Assembly (NCBI RefSeq): GCF_025165815.1
Contig: NZ_JAFFZE010000022.1
Span: forward strand, 1 to 64,000
Reading direction: 5' to 3'
DNA length: 64,000 bases
Origin: Actinophytocola gossypii
Lineage (GTDB): Bacteria > Actinomycetota > Actinomycetes > Mycobacteriales > Pseudonocardiaceae
Positions 15,619-24,082 of this stretch are shown here, piece after piece (within the stretch, counting starts at the first letter, position 1; every line of letters begins with the position of its first letter). Under the pieces are notes generated by a model. The model saw only the letters and a list, made by a program, of their open reading frames with translations. It ran no database searches and had not been told where the DNA came from. Both the position numbers and the translations under genes were made by a program.

Positions 15619-16584
15619 ATGTTCGCCGTCTACGCAGCCGAGCCCAACCCGGACGCCCCACTCGACGCACTGCGCGTCGGGGAGCGCCCGGACCCAGAGG
15701 TGCCGGACGGCTGGGTGGCCGTGTCCGTGCGGGCCGCGAGCCTGAACATGCACGACCTGTGGACGCTGCGCGGCGTCGGCATCAAACCCGACCAGTTCCC
15801 GATGATCCTGGGCTGCGACGGCGCGGGCGTCCTCGGTGACGGATCCGAGGTGGTCGTGCACGGCGTGGTCGGGGACGCGTCGGTGTACGGGGACGAGACG
15901 CTCGACCCGAAGCGGACCCTGCTCACCGAGAAGTACCAGGGCACCCTCGCCGACACCGTGGTGGTGCCGGCCCGCAACGTGCTGCCCAAGCCGGACGGGC
16001 TGTCGTTCGCCGAGGCCGCGTGCATGGGCACCGCCTGGCTCACCGCGTACCGGATGCTGTTCACCCGCTCCGGCCTGCGACCCGGCCAGACGATGCTCGT
16101 GCAGGGCGCCTCCGGCGGGGTCGCCACCGCGCTGGTCGCCCTCGGCACGGCCGCCGGGATGCGGGTCTGGGTGACCGGGCGGACCGAGGAGAAGCGCGCG
16201 CTGGCCGAGGAACTCGGGGCGCACCGGACGTTCGAGTCCGGCACCCGGCTGCCCGAGCGGGTGGACGCGGTGTTCGAGACCGTGGGGAAGGCCACCTGGG
16301 GGCACTCGATGCGCTCGGTCAAGCCGGGCGGCACGATCGTCGTCTCCGGCTCCACCAGCGGCCCCGACGCGAACGCCGACCTGCAGCGGCTGTTCTTCAT
16401 GCAGATCCGTGTGGTCGGCTCGATGATGGGTACCCGGGACGAACTGGCCGGGCTGCTCGAGTTCTGCCGCCTGCGCGGAATCCGGCCCACGATCGGCACC
16501 GAACTGCCGATGACCGAGGCCGCCGAGGGGTTCGGCCAGATGCTCGCCGGCGAGACCGCCGGGAAGATCGTGTTCACACGGTGA
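15619..16584 (+). CDS. Zinc-binding dehydrogenase / quinone oxidoreductase-like (MDR family)
   Basis: A 321-residue medium-chain dehydrogenase/reductase. The N-terminal GroES-like domain has the ASLNMHDLWTLRGVG and ILGCDGAGVL stretches; the Rossmann fold has VQGASGGVATAL (about residues 161-172). Structural zinc cysteines are absent, as in quinone-oxidoreductase or enoyl-reductase-like members. NADPH-dependent reduction of an unknown small molecule is likely. The ATG at 15619 has no ribosome site but TAAGTT ends 7 bases upstream, fitting a leaderless transcript. The stop overlaps a GTG of the HD gene. Confidence 0.85.
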   Translation: MFAVYAAEPNPDAPLDALRVGERPDPEVPDGWVAVSVRAASLNMHDLWTLRGVGIKPDQFPMILGCDGAGVLGDGSEVVVHGVVGDASVYGDETLDPKRTLLTEKYQGTLADTVVVPARNVLPKPDGLSFAEAACMGTAWLTAYRMLFTRSGLRPGQTMLVQGASGGVATALVALGTAAGMRVWVTGRTEEKRALAEELGAHRTFESGTRLPERVDAVFETVGKATWGHSMRSVKPGGTIVVSGSTSGPDANADLQRLFFMQIRVVGSMMGTRDELAGLLEFCRLRGIRPTIGTELPMTEAAEGFGQMLAGETAGKIVFTR

Positions 16585-16592
16585 GGTCGTCG

Positions 16593-17036
16593 ATGCGCAC
16601 GTTCACGATGGATGACGCCATCCAGTTCGCCCGCCGCGCCCACGAGGGGCAGCTGGACAAGTCCGGCCGGCCCTACATCGCGCATCCGCTGCGCGTGATG
16701 GGCTCGGTCCGCGGCGACCACGAGCGGATGACCGCGGTACTGCACGACGTGGTCGAGGACACCGCGGCCACGCTCGACGACCTGACCGCGGCCGGCTGCC
16801 CGGCCGAGGTGCTGGCCGCGGTGGCCGCGATCAGCCAGGCCCCGGACGAACCGCAGGCGCGGTACCTGGACCGGGTGCTGGCGAACCCGATCGCGCTCGC
16901 GGTGAAGCGCGCGGACATCGCGGACAACATGTCCTCGGACCGGATGGGCCGGCTGGACGCGAGCACCCAGCAGCGGCTGCGGACCAAGTACGAGGCGGCG
17001 CTGCGCCAGTTGAACGGTCAGCCGGGACCGAGCTGA
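16593..17036 (+). CDS. HD-domain phosphohydrolase (RelA/SpoT hydrolase-like)
   Basis: A 147-residue protein with metal-binding residues of the HD superfamily: His in RRAHEGQ, His in YIAHPLRVM, the HD pair in AVLHDVVEDT, and a later Asp in KRADIADN. This spacing matches the (p)ppGpp hydrolase domain of RelA/SpoT and small alarmone hydrolases. It has no synthetase domain. The ATG at 16593 follows GTGAGG; GTG 16581, overlapping the previous stop, is an alternative. Function as an alarmone hydrolase is likely but other nucleotides are possible. Confidence 0.8.
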   Translation: MRTFTMDDAIQFARRAHEGQLDKSGRPYIAHPLRVMGSVRGDHERMTAVLHDVVEDTAATLDDLTAAGCPAEVLAAVAAISQAPDEPQARYLDRVLANPIALAVKRADIADNMSSDRMGRLDASTQQRLRTKYEAALRQLNGQPGPS

Positions 17037-17131
17037 GCACTTCGCCCGCTCACCTGGCGGGAACTCGGACCACGCGCAGCTCGGAGCTAGTAGGGTCTGC
17101 GGTGGCGGGGTTCGGCTGGGCGAGGTGACGG

Positions 17132-18250
17132 TTGGCTGGGGAAGCCGTTCGGCTGCTGGTGCGGTTCGGCCGTCAGTACGCGGCCGTCGTCCGGCTCGCG
17201 ACGCTGGCGCCGATCGTGGTGATCGCGCTGCTGCGGGCGGCGCCGGAGAACCTGGGCGTCATCGCCGTGGCCGTCGGGATCGCGGCGGTCTGGACCTGCT
17301 GCTGCGCCTGGGGCCTGCTGCGTACCTCGGCCGGCCGGCTGTTGCTCGCGGCGGACGTGGGTGTGCTGCTCGTCGTGTGCCTGATCTCCTTCCGGGCCAT
17401 CGTGGCGGACGAGAACACGGGCTGGCTCCGGTTGCTGGTCACCTTCGCCTGCGTGACCTGGCAGTGGCACACCGCGCCGGTGGCCGGCGCGGCCGCGGCG
17501 CTCCTGATCGACGGCGGCATGACGGCGCTGGTCGCCACGGCGGGAGCCGATCCGAGCGTCCTGCGGGCACAGGTGTGGCTGCTGGTGGTGGCCATGCTGT
17601 CCCGGCTCGCCTGGACCCTGGTCGCCCGGGCGGCCGCGCGCGCCGACCGGATGGCCGCCGAGGGCGAGCAGGCCCGCCGCGAGGCCGCGGTCGCCGAGGC
17701 CGTGCGGGCCGAGGAGCGCGAGCTCGCGAACGCGCTGCACGACACCGCCGCCACCACCCTGCTGATGGTCGGTACCGGGCAGGTTCCCGCCGACGCGCCG
17801 TGGCTGCCCCGGCAGGCCACCCGTGACCTGGATCGGCTGCGTTCCGGCGACGCGCCGAGACCCGGGCGCGTCGACCTGGTCGACCTGCTCCGTACCGGCG
17901 TCGACGTCACCCACGTCACCGTCGACCTGCACGTTCCGGAGCGCCTGCCGCTCCCGTTCGACGTGGCCACCGCGATCTCCGACGCGGCCACGGAGGCGAT
18001 CAACAACGTGCGCCGCCACGCCGGCACCGACCGGGCCACGATCCGCCTGGACGGCGACGAGCGGGCGTTGCGCCTGGAGATCGCCGACGACGGCGCCGGG
18101 TTCGCCGTGGACGACGTGCCGGCGACCCGGCGCGGCCTGCGCGAGTCGGTGCACGGCCGGATGCGCCGGATCGGCGGCACGGCGACCGTCTCGTCCGGCG
18201 TGGGGGCCGGCACGGTGATCCGGCTGGATTGGGGACGCGACGATGCCTGA
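17132..18250 (+). CDS. Sensor histidine kinase of signalling module 2
   Basis: A 372-residue paralogue of the kinase at 882. Hydrophobic segments cover residues 20-165, followed by a helix with ALHDTAATTLLMVGTG (phospho-acceptor His203) and an ATP-binding domain with N-box asparagines 291-292 (EAINNVRRHAG), G1 IADDGAGF and a GLRESVHGRMRRIGG box. The TTG start at 17132 follows GAGGTGACG with ideal spacing. A -10-like TAGGGT lies at 17091-17096. It overlaps the next gene by 8 bp, exactly as in module 1. Confidence 0.9.
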   Translation: MAGEAVRLLVRFGRQYAAVVRLATLAPIVVIALLRAAPENLGVIAVAVGIAAVWTCCCAWGLLRTSAGRLLLAADVGVLLVVCLISFRAIVADENTGWLRLLVTFACVTWQWHTAPVAGAAAALLIDGGMTALVATAGADPSVLRAQVWLLVVAMLSRLAWTLVARAAARADRMAAEGEQARREAAVAEAVRAEERELANALHDTAATTLLMVGTGQVPADAPWLPRQATRDLDRLRSGDAPRPGRVDLVDLLRTGVDVTHVTVDLHVPERLPLPFDVATAISDAATEAINNVRRHAGTDRATIRLDGDERALRLEIADDGAGFAVDDVPATRRGLRESVHGRMRRIGGTATVSSGVGAGTVIRLDWGRDDA

Positions 18251-19385
18251 CGACCTGGAGCGGCAGGCCCAGGGGCAGCTGCGCCGGGGCCTGCGGATCG
18301 CGATGCTGCTGGTCACCGCCGCGATCCTGTTCGGACTGAGCCTGTCCAACGTGATCCGCAAGCTGGACACCTTCACCGCGCCCGCCGCTCAGCTGGCGGC
18401 GTTCGCCGCGCTGGCCGCGGTGCTCACCGGAGAGGCCGTGCTGGTGGTGCTCGGGCGGCCGTGGGGGGCGCTGCGCCGGCCGGCGGTCGCCGTGGTGCTC
18501 GGCGCGTCCGCGTTGTCCTACACGACCCTGGACGGGCACACCGCGACGACCACGGACTGGGCCTTCGGCGCCGCGAACTGGGTGGGCGTGGTGGTCCTGC
18601 TGGACCGTCCGCTGCGCAGCCTGGTGGCGTTCCTGGTGGCGCACGAGCTGACCGCGCTCGCCGACCTGGTCCTGATCGAGGGGGCGAGCCAGTCCGCGCT
18701 GGCCAGGTTCGCCACGGGTTCGGTGACCGTGATCGGGTTCCCGCTGTGCCTGTCCGTGGTGACCGTGGTGCTGGGCCGGATCGGCGCGGCCGCGGCGGCC
18801 GCCACCCGGGAGCTCGAGCGGGTGCGGACCGAGGAGGCGGTCGCGACCGAGGCCCACCGGCGGCGCACGCGGCGGTTCGCGGAGCTGTCCGGCACGACGG
18901 TCCCGCTGCTCGAAGGGCTCGCCGACGGCTCACTGGCCCCGGACGACGTCGAGGTCCAGCGGCGCAGCGCCATCGAGGCCGCCCGGATGCGACGGCTGTT
19001 CGCGGAGACCGACAGCGTGGTCGACCCGCTGCTGCACGAGCTGCGGCACTGCGCCGACGTCGCCGACCGCAAGGGCGTCGAGGTGGAGCTGGACGCGCGG
19101 GGCAGGCTGCCGGCGCTGCCGGTGCCGGTGCGCCGGGACCTCACCGAGGCGGCGTTGACCGCGCTGGCGACCGCGGAGTCGTGGGCGCGGGTCACCGTGG
19201 TCGGCGAGCCGGAGCTGGTGTCGGTGAGCGTCGTCGCCGACTGCGGCGAGGTCGACCTGCCCCGCCCGGCGACGCCCGAGGTGCGGGTGGAGATGTTCGG
19301 CACCGACGCGACGGTCTGGATGGAGGTGCGATGGCAGCCGACGAGACGGACTTCGAAGCCGGCGCCGCTGGTGGCCGCCGGATGA
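18243..19385 (+). CDS. Kinase-like membrane protein lacking the phospho-acceptor histidine (module 2)
   Basis: A 380-residue paralogue of 1975-3075. About six hydrophobic segments (residues 17-185), then a degenerate kinase part. The H-box position reads RRFAELSGTTVPLLEGLADG with no His-Asp pair. VVDPLLHELRHCADVADRKG matches the equivalent block of module 1. The C-terminus, where an ATP lid would be, is short and lacks glycine boxes. ATG 18243 lies within the kinase gene. The stop overlaps the regulator start (ATGA). Partner or regulator of the kinase upstream is inferred. Confidence 0.75.
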   Translation: MPDDLERQAQGQLRRGLRIAMLLVTAAILFGLSLSNVIRKLDTFTAPAAQLAAFAALAAVLTGEAVLVVLGRPWGALRRPAVAVVLGASALSYTTLDGHTATTTDWAFGAANWVGVVVLLDRPLRSLVAFLVAHELTALADLVLIEGASQSALARFATGSVTVIGFPLCLSVVTVVLGRIGAAAAAATRELERVRTEEAVATEAHRRRTRRFAELSGTTVPLLEGLADGSLAPDDVEVQRRSAIEAARMRRLFAETDSVVDPLLHELRHCADVADRKGVEVELDARGRLPALPVPVRRDLTEAALTALATAESWARVTVVGEPELVSVSVVADCGEVDLPRPATPEVRVEMFGTDATVWMEVRWQPTRRTSKPAPLVAAG

Positions 19386-20047
19386 GCGCGGGGATCAGCG
19401 CGGTGATCATCGACGACCACGCGGCGATCGCCGCGGGAGTGCGGTACTGGTGTGAGCAGGCGGACCCGCCGATCACCCTCGTCGACGCGGGCTCCCGGCT
19501 CGCCGACGTCTGGACCGGTCCCGGCGCCGCGGCGGACGTGGTGATCTTCGACCTGGAGCTGGTACCGGGCAAGCCGGAGTTCGGCGAGCTCCGCCGGCTG
19601 GTCGACAGCGGCCGGCGGGTGGTCGTCTACTCCCAGCACGCCGACAACTTCACCGCGATCAAGTGCGTCGACCTTGGCGCGCTCGCGTACCTGACCAAGC
19701 GTGAGGGTCCGGAGCACCTGGTGCCAGCGATCCGGGCCGCCGCGACCGGCCGCCCGTACACCGCGCCGTCACTGTCCGGCGCGTTCATCGCCGACGACGC
19801 GCCGGGCCGGCCGCGCCTGTCCCCCCGCGAGGCGGAGGTGCTGCGGGCGTGGTTCGCGGCCTCGTCGAAGGACCTGGTCGCGGCGAAGCTCAACATCACG
19901 GTCAAGACCGTCGACACGCACATCACGCGGGTACGGGTGAAGTACGCCAACGCCGGGCGCAGCGCCAGCACCAAGAGCGAACTCGTCAGCCGAGCACTCG
20001 ACGACGGCCTCATCACACTCGCCGAACTCAACCAGACGTCGCTGTAG
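19382..20047 (+). CDS. LuxR/NarL-type response regulator (module 2)
   Basis: A 221-residue regulator: receiver with acidic pair DD (11-12), phospho-acceptor Asp57 (VVIFDLEL) and switch lysine in YLTKREG; LuxR HTH with LSPREAEVLRAWF and KLNITVKTVDTHITRV. It is highly similar to the regulator at 3057, including the shared RVKYANAGR stretch after the recognition helix. It starts in the preceding stop (ATGA). The gene target is unknown; nothing ESX-like is adjacent in this copy. Confidence 0.92.
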   Translation: MSAGISAVIIDDHAAIAAGVRYWCEQADPPITLVDAGSRLADVWTGPGAAADVVIFDLELVPGKPEFGELRRLVDSGRRVVVYSQHADNFTAIKCVDLGALAYLTKREGPEHLVPAIRAAATGRPYTAPSLSGAFIADDAPGRPRLSPREAEVLRAWFAASSKDLVAAKLNITVKTVDTHITRVRVKYANAGRSASTKSELVSRALDDGLITLAELNQTSL

Positions 20048-20052
20048 GCCGG

Positions 20053-20634
20053 CTACTTCGCCAGCGTACCCAACAGCTCCCGCGGGACGACCCGCACCGG
20101 GAACGGCCGCTCGGCCTCGAACGCCTCGCCGCCCTTGACCGACGCCACCCGCGAGTAGACACCCATGGCGTCGAGTTCGTACACGGTGAGCGACAGCTCT
20201 TCGGGATCGATCACCCAGTAACTCTGCACGCCGAGCCGCTGGTACGCCGCCCTCTTGTTGTTCATATCGTTGAGCACGCTGCTCGGCGAGAACACCTCGA
20301 CCGCCAGCAACGGCGCGACGGGGAGCAGCTTGTCCGTCAGGTCCTCGTCCCGTGCCACCAGTACATCCGGCTGCAGTTCCGTGCTCCGTGACGCGCGCAC
20401 GGCGTACGGCGCGGTCAGCACATGCAAGTCCGGCGGACAGACCATGTCCAGCGCGATGGCCAGCTTGAGCTGGACCTTCTGGTGGCGCGTGCCCGGTGCC
20501 GGACTCACGTACAGCGTCCCGTCGATGAGCTCGTACCGGTTGCCGTCATCCGGCATCGCCTCCAGGTCGTCCACGGTGATCGGGCCTCCGGGGGCGAAAT
20601 GAAACGGACCGGTTTCGGCTGTCATAGCTCCCAT
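20053..20634 (-). CDS. Uma2 (DUF820)-family PD-(D/E)XK nuclease-like protein
   Basis: A 193-residue protein of the Uma2 family, which shares the restriction-endonuclease fold. Visible motifs: YELIDGTLYVSPAPG, LQPDVLVARDEDL (catalytic Asp), LLAVEVFSPSS (Glu), KRAAYQRLGVQSYWVIDPEE. The biological role of the family in actinobacteria is not established. The ATG at 20634 follows GGGGGGG; another ATG three codons later is too close to any ribosome site. The gene converges with module 2 (5-bp gap). Confidence 0.82.
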   Translation of the reverse strand: MGAMTAETGPFHFAPGGPITVDDLEAMPDDGNRYELIDGTLYVSPAPGTRHQKVQLKLAIALDMVCPPDLHVLTAPYAVRASRSTELQPDVLVARDEDLTDKLLPVAPLLAVEVFSPSSVLNDMNNKRAAYQRLGVQSYWVIDPEELSLTVYELDAMGVYSRVASVKGGEAFEAERPFPVRVVPRELLGTLAK

Positions 20635-20719
20635 GGTGCCCCCCCTTTCTGTCGAGAGCCAACTCAACCACGAGTCACCGACAGAACACGAATCGTTGCC
20701 ACCGGGACACCAGGGGCCG

Positions 20720-22058
20720 TCAGGTGTGGACGGTCTCGAGCCTGGTGGTCACGTCGTTCGCGTGGGGCAGGCCGAGCTCGCGGCAGATCGTCAGTGCGCG
20801 GCGCCAGTGTTCACGGGCCTGGTCGTGCTCGCCGAGCCCGGCGTGGACGTCGCCGAGGCCGGTGGCCGCGTGCGCGCGCTCCTCCCGATATCCGTACTCG
20901 TCGGTGACCATCGCCTCGCGGTAGAGCGTGATCGCCTCGGCCGGGTGCCCCGCTGCCGCGTGCGCGGCGGCCAACCCGTTCAACACGGCCACGACGTCGT
21001 CGGCCTCTCCCAGTGCTCGGGCCAGCCGCAGCGCGGAGTCGAGCTGGCGGATCGCGATGTCGTGCTCCCCCAGCCCGAGGTGCGCGGCTCCCACCGCGCG
21101 CATGGCCTCGCACTCGAGGAAGCGGTCGTTGACCGCCTGCGCGAGCGTCGTGGCTTGCCGCCCGTATTCCAGAGCCGACCGGTGCCGACCCAGCCGGACG
21201 CTCACCTCCGCGAGCCCGCACAACGAACTCGCCTCGTTGACCCGGTTCCCGTACTTCCTCGCGTTCACCAGCCCGTGCTCGTACAGCTCGCGTGCCTCGT
21301 CGTACCGGCGCAGGAGCGTCAGGAGCTCAGCGAGGTTGTAGGTCACCGGTGAACGAAGCCGCTGGTCGCCGACCTCGTCGTAGAGCGCCATCGCGCGGCG
21401 GAACCAGTCGGCCGCCTCGGCCAGGTTCCCGCGCTGCCTGCACACCGCACCGATGTTGTTCGACGTGGCGGCCTGCAACGACAGGTCGCCGACCGCCTCG
21501 TACAACTCCATCGCCCGTTCCAGGTGTGTCAGGGCCTCGGACACCGACCCCCGCCAGAACAGCGCGCTGGCCAGGACGCGCCGCGCGTTCGCCTCCGCGG
21601 CCCGGTCACCGATCGACCTCGCCGCGTGCAACGCGTGCGTGTGCAGGTAGCGCCACACGGTGTCCGACATCGCGACCACGCGGTCCGGCTCGGCGTGCTG
21701 GGTCATGGCGAGCAGGCTGCCGCGTTCCGCGTCCAGCCAGGCGAACGCCGAGCCGTAGCTCTCGAACGTCGGGAGCTCGGTCTCCGGCGTGGCTCAGCGA
21801 CTCGATGGCGGTGAGCCGGCGTTCGGTCAGCCGTCTGGCCCAGTCGGCGAGCGCCGGCACGTCGACGTCCGGAAAGGGGGTACCCCGCCACATGGCCAGC
21901 GCGACGCGCAGCGTGTCGATCGCGCGTCGCGGCTCCCGCTCGACGGCCGCGATCCCCTCCCCGACGAGCGCGTCGAACCGCTCCGCGTCGATCTCCTCCT
22001 CCCGCCCCCCGAGCCGAAGCCGCGTCGGTCCCAACACCAGGAACTCCACGTCCGCCAC
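20720..22058 (-). pseudogene. Decayed SARP/AfsR-type regulator (BTAD remnant + TPR)
   Basis: Read from GTG 22058, the frame gives VADVEFLVLGPTRLRLGGRE joined directly to EIDAERFDALVGEG, so the winged-helix DNA-binding part normally between these blocks is deleted. The BTAD helices follow (AIDTLRVALAMWRGTPFPD) until about 21790, where the frame is lost. The continuation in another frame (TFESYGSAFAWLDAERGSLL) leads into ATG 21706 and a long TPR array (328 residues, ending at 20720). The NB-ARC ATPase that should lie between is missing. The TPR half could still be translated alone. It is not a functional activator. Confidence 0.75.
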
Positions 22059-22227
22059 CGCCCCTCCGACCTGCCGTCCCCCAGTTTCGCGCATCGGCGG
22101 GCCGCCGCTTTCCCAGGCATGAAAGTGCGGCGAAAGCGTCGTCGCGATCCTTGGACGCCAGGGGGATGGCTGGTTGCCGTCGAACGAGGGGTCCGCGGCA
22201 ACCAGCCACAGGTACGGAGGGGAAGAG

Positions 22228-23250
22228 ATGACTGGATGCGGCGTGCTGTCTCGCCGGCTGCTGACGGCGCTGGGCGCCGCGGTGCTGCTGGCCACCGCGG
22301 GCTGCGGTACCGAGTACGTGGCCGGCACGCCCGCCGGCGCGGAGGCCGAGCCGGCCGGGGGAACGGCAGAGGAGCGGAGTGAGCCGGAGGACGGGTTCGA
22401 CGAGTGTTCCCTGGCCGAGCCGAGCGAGCTCGCGGAGTCGCTCGACGTAGAGGCCATGTACGTCACCGCCCGTTCGACGCTGGAGCTGAACAACGGCAGC
22501 CAGCAGGTCAGCTGCACGTACGGGCCCGACGACGTGCCCGGGGTGCAGGGGTTGGTGATGAACACGGTCGTGGACACCGACCCGGAACGGTTCTTCGCAC
22601 CGTTCGACAAGTACGAGCAGAGGCTGGAGATCGACCAGCTCGGCGAGCGCGCCGAACTGGTCGCCTACCGGATCCAGGGCGGCACGACGCGCTTCATCGA
22701 GATCCGCGCCATCGACGGCGACCGGGGAATCTTCGTCTTCTACGCCTACAGTGACAACGGTCGGCTGCGTCAGCTCGAGGCGGAGCCGATCAGGACCATC
22801 ATCGGCACGGCGCTGGAACGGCTGCCCCACGAGCTGACGATCCCCGACGGGACGCCGGAGGGCGGCTGCGCGGACATCGATCTCGAGGCCGCCGCCGACG
22901 TCGCGGGCGGCGAGCTGGTGCGGGCGCGGTCGGTCGTCTCGGACGACGGCGCGATGAACTGCCAGTTCAGCGGCGGCGGCGCGGCCGTCGAGGTCACCGT
23001 GGTCACGGATCCCGACCTGACCGAGCAACACGCGGTGCCGGCGGACGCGATCACCCATCCCGACCTCGGCGACGGCGCCCTGATGAAGATCACCGAAGGC
23101 GGCACCCTGGACGCCAGGGTCAACTTCAGCGACCACCTCGTCACGGTCGCCGTCATCTACGGCGACGCCGCCGGCGAGGTCACCGAGCCGCGGCCGGACG
23201 ACGTGGAGCTGGTGCGGTCGATCGCCGAGTCGGTCGGCGAGCAGGACTGA
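22228..23250 (+). CDS. Secreted lipoprotein
   Basis: A 340-residue protein with a lipoprotein signal: LSRRLLTALGAAVLLATAGC, lipobox Cys near residue 26. A Glu/Ala-rich linker is followed by two similar globular halves, each with a cysteine pair (CSLAEP...CTYGPDD and CADIDLE...CQFSGG). This two-lobed pattern resembles DUF3558-type lipoproteins but was not confirmed. ATG 22228 follows GGAGGGGA. It is probably co-transcribed with the membrane protein 7 bp downstream. Confidence 0.75.
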   Translation: MTGCGVLSRRLLTALGAAVLLATAGCGTEYVAGTPAGAEAEPAGGTAEERSEPEDGFDECSLAEPSELAESLDVEAMYVTARSTLELNNGSQQVSCTYGPDDVPGVQGLVMNTVVDTDPERFFAPFDKYEQRLEIDQLGERAELVAYRIQGGTTRFIEIRAIDGDRGIFVFYAYSDNGRLRQLEAEPIRTIIGTALERLPHELTIPDGTPEGGCADIDLEAAADVAGGELVRARSVVSDDGAMNCQFSGGGAAVEVTVVTDPDLTEQHAVPADAITHPDLGDGALMKITEGGTLDARVNFSDHLVTVAVIYGDAAGEVTEPRPDDVELVRSIAESVGEQD

Positions 23251-23257
23251 GGGAACC

Positions 23258-23977
23258 ATGACGTACTACCCGAACTACCCGAGTTATCCGAACCAACCGG
23301 GCTACCCGGCGTACCCGGGCCACCCGGAGCCGAAGGTGAACCCGGCGGTGCTGGTCGGGGTCAGTCTGTGGCGGCTGGCCATCGTCGGCTGCGCCCTGTA
23401 CGGGTTCAGCGACGCCACCGGCTGGTCGGCGAACTTCGAGGGGCTCAGCCAGCAGGCCAGCCTGGCCACCGCGATCGTCTACACCGGACTGCTGCTCTAC
23501 CCCGCGTTCACCGGGGGCAGACGGCACGAGCCGAGGTCGCCGTGGCTGCGCGGCGCGACCGCGGTCCTGTTGCTGCTGGTGGCCGGCACGTTCTTCGGCA
23601 TCATGGGCGGCGACTTCGACTACCTGCCGTTCGAGCACGTCTACACACCGCTGATCGTGCTCGTCGACTGGATGTTCGTCGGCCGCAGCCAGGCGGCGGC
23701 GAAGTGGTGGTACCCGTTCTCCTGGATCGCCTTCCCGCTGGCGTACCTCGCGTACTTCCTGGCCGCCGAGGTCTACCAGTACCTGTACCCGTTCCTCGAC
23801 CCGGACGGCGACCAGTTCGCGGCCATGATCGGCGGCCTGCTGGTCGGGGTGATCGCCGTCGGGTACCTGCTCTACGGCATCGGCAAGGCGAAGGGCGCCA
23901 TCGGCGGCGGCTTCCAGCCGCGACAGCACGGGTACCACCAGCCGAGCGCCTACGCCGCGCCCGAGTGGACGAGATGA
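23258..23977 (+). CDS. Pr6Pr-like integral membrane protein
   Basis: A 239-residue protein. The N-terminal tail is Pro/Tyr-rich (repeats of YPxYP), then about six hydrophobic helices from residue 30 to 215. The helical pattern with LWRLAIVG, a conserved WSANFEGLS and HVYTPLIVLVDW is like Pr6Pr/FAR-17a-type six-helix proteins common in actinobacteria. Function unknown. The ATG at 23258 is weakly served by GAGGGAA. It ends just before a large terminator hairpin. Confidence 0.7.
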   Translation: MTYYPNYPSYPNQPGYPAYPGHPEPKVNPAVLVGVSLWRLAIVGCALYGFSDATGWSANFEGLSQQASLATAIVYTGLLLYPAFTGGRRHEPRSPWLRGATAVLLLLVAGTFFGIMGGDFDYLPFEHVYTPLIVLVDWMFVGRSQAAAKWWYPFSWIAFPLAYLAYFLAAEVYQYLYPFLDPDGDQFAAMIGGLLVGVIAVGYLLYGIGKAKGAIGGGFQPRQHGYHQPSAYAAPEWTR

Positions 23978-23985
23978 CACCACCA

Positions 23986-24071
23986 GACCGGCCGTGACCA
24001 GGTCGTTCGGGACCCCCCTCCCTCCGAGCGACCGGTCACGGCCTCCCTACTTCTTCGTCCTGGCCTTGTCG
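23986..24071. repeat. Copy A of duplicated lepA 3' end plus terminator hairpin
   Basis: GGCCGTGACC (23990-) pairs with GGTCACGGCC and, inside it, GGTCGTTCGG pairs with CCGAGCGACC; this is a stem of about 20 bp around a C-rich loop, a strong bidirectional terminator. It is followed by CTACTTCTTCGTCCTGGCC, which on the minus strand spells the last codons of LepA (DKARTKK-stop). Nearly the same 85 bp recurs at 25718-25801 at the real lepA end. The copy here is not attached to any lepA reading frame. Confidence 0.85.
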
Positions 24072-24082
24072 AATGGATAACC

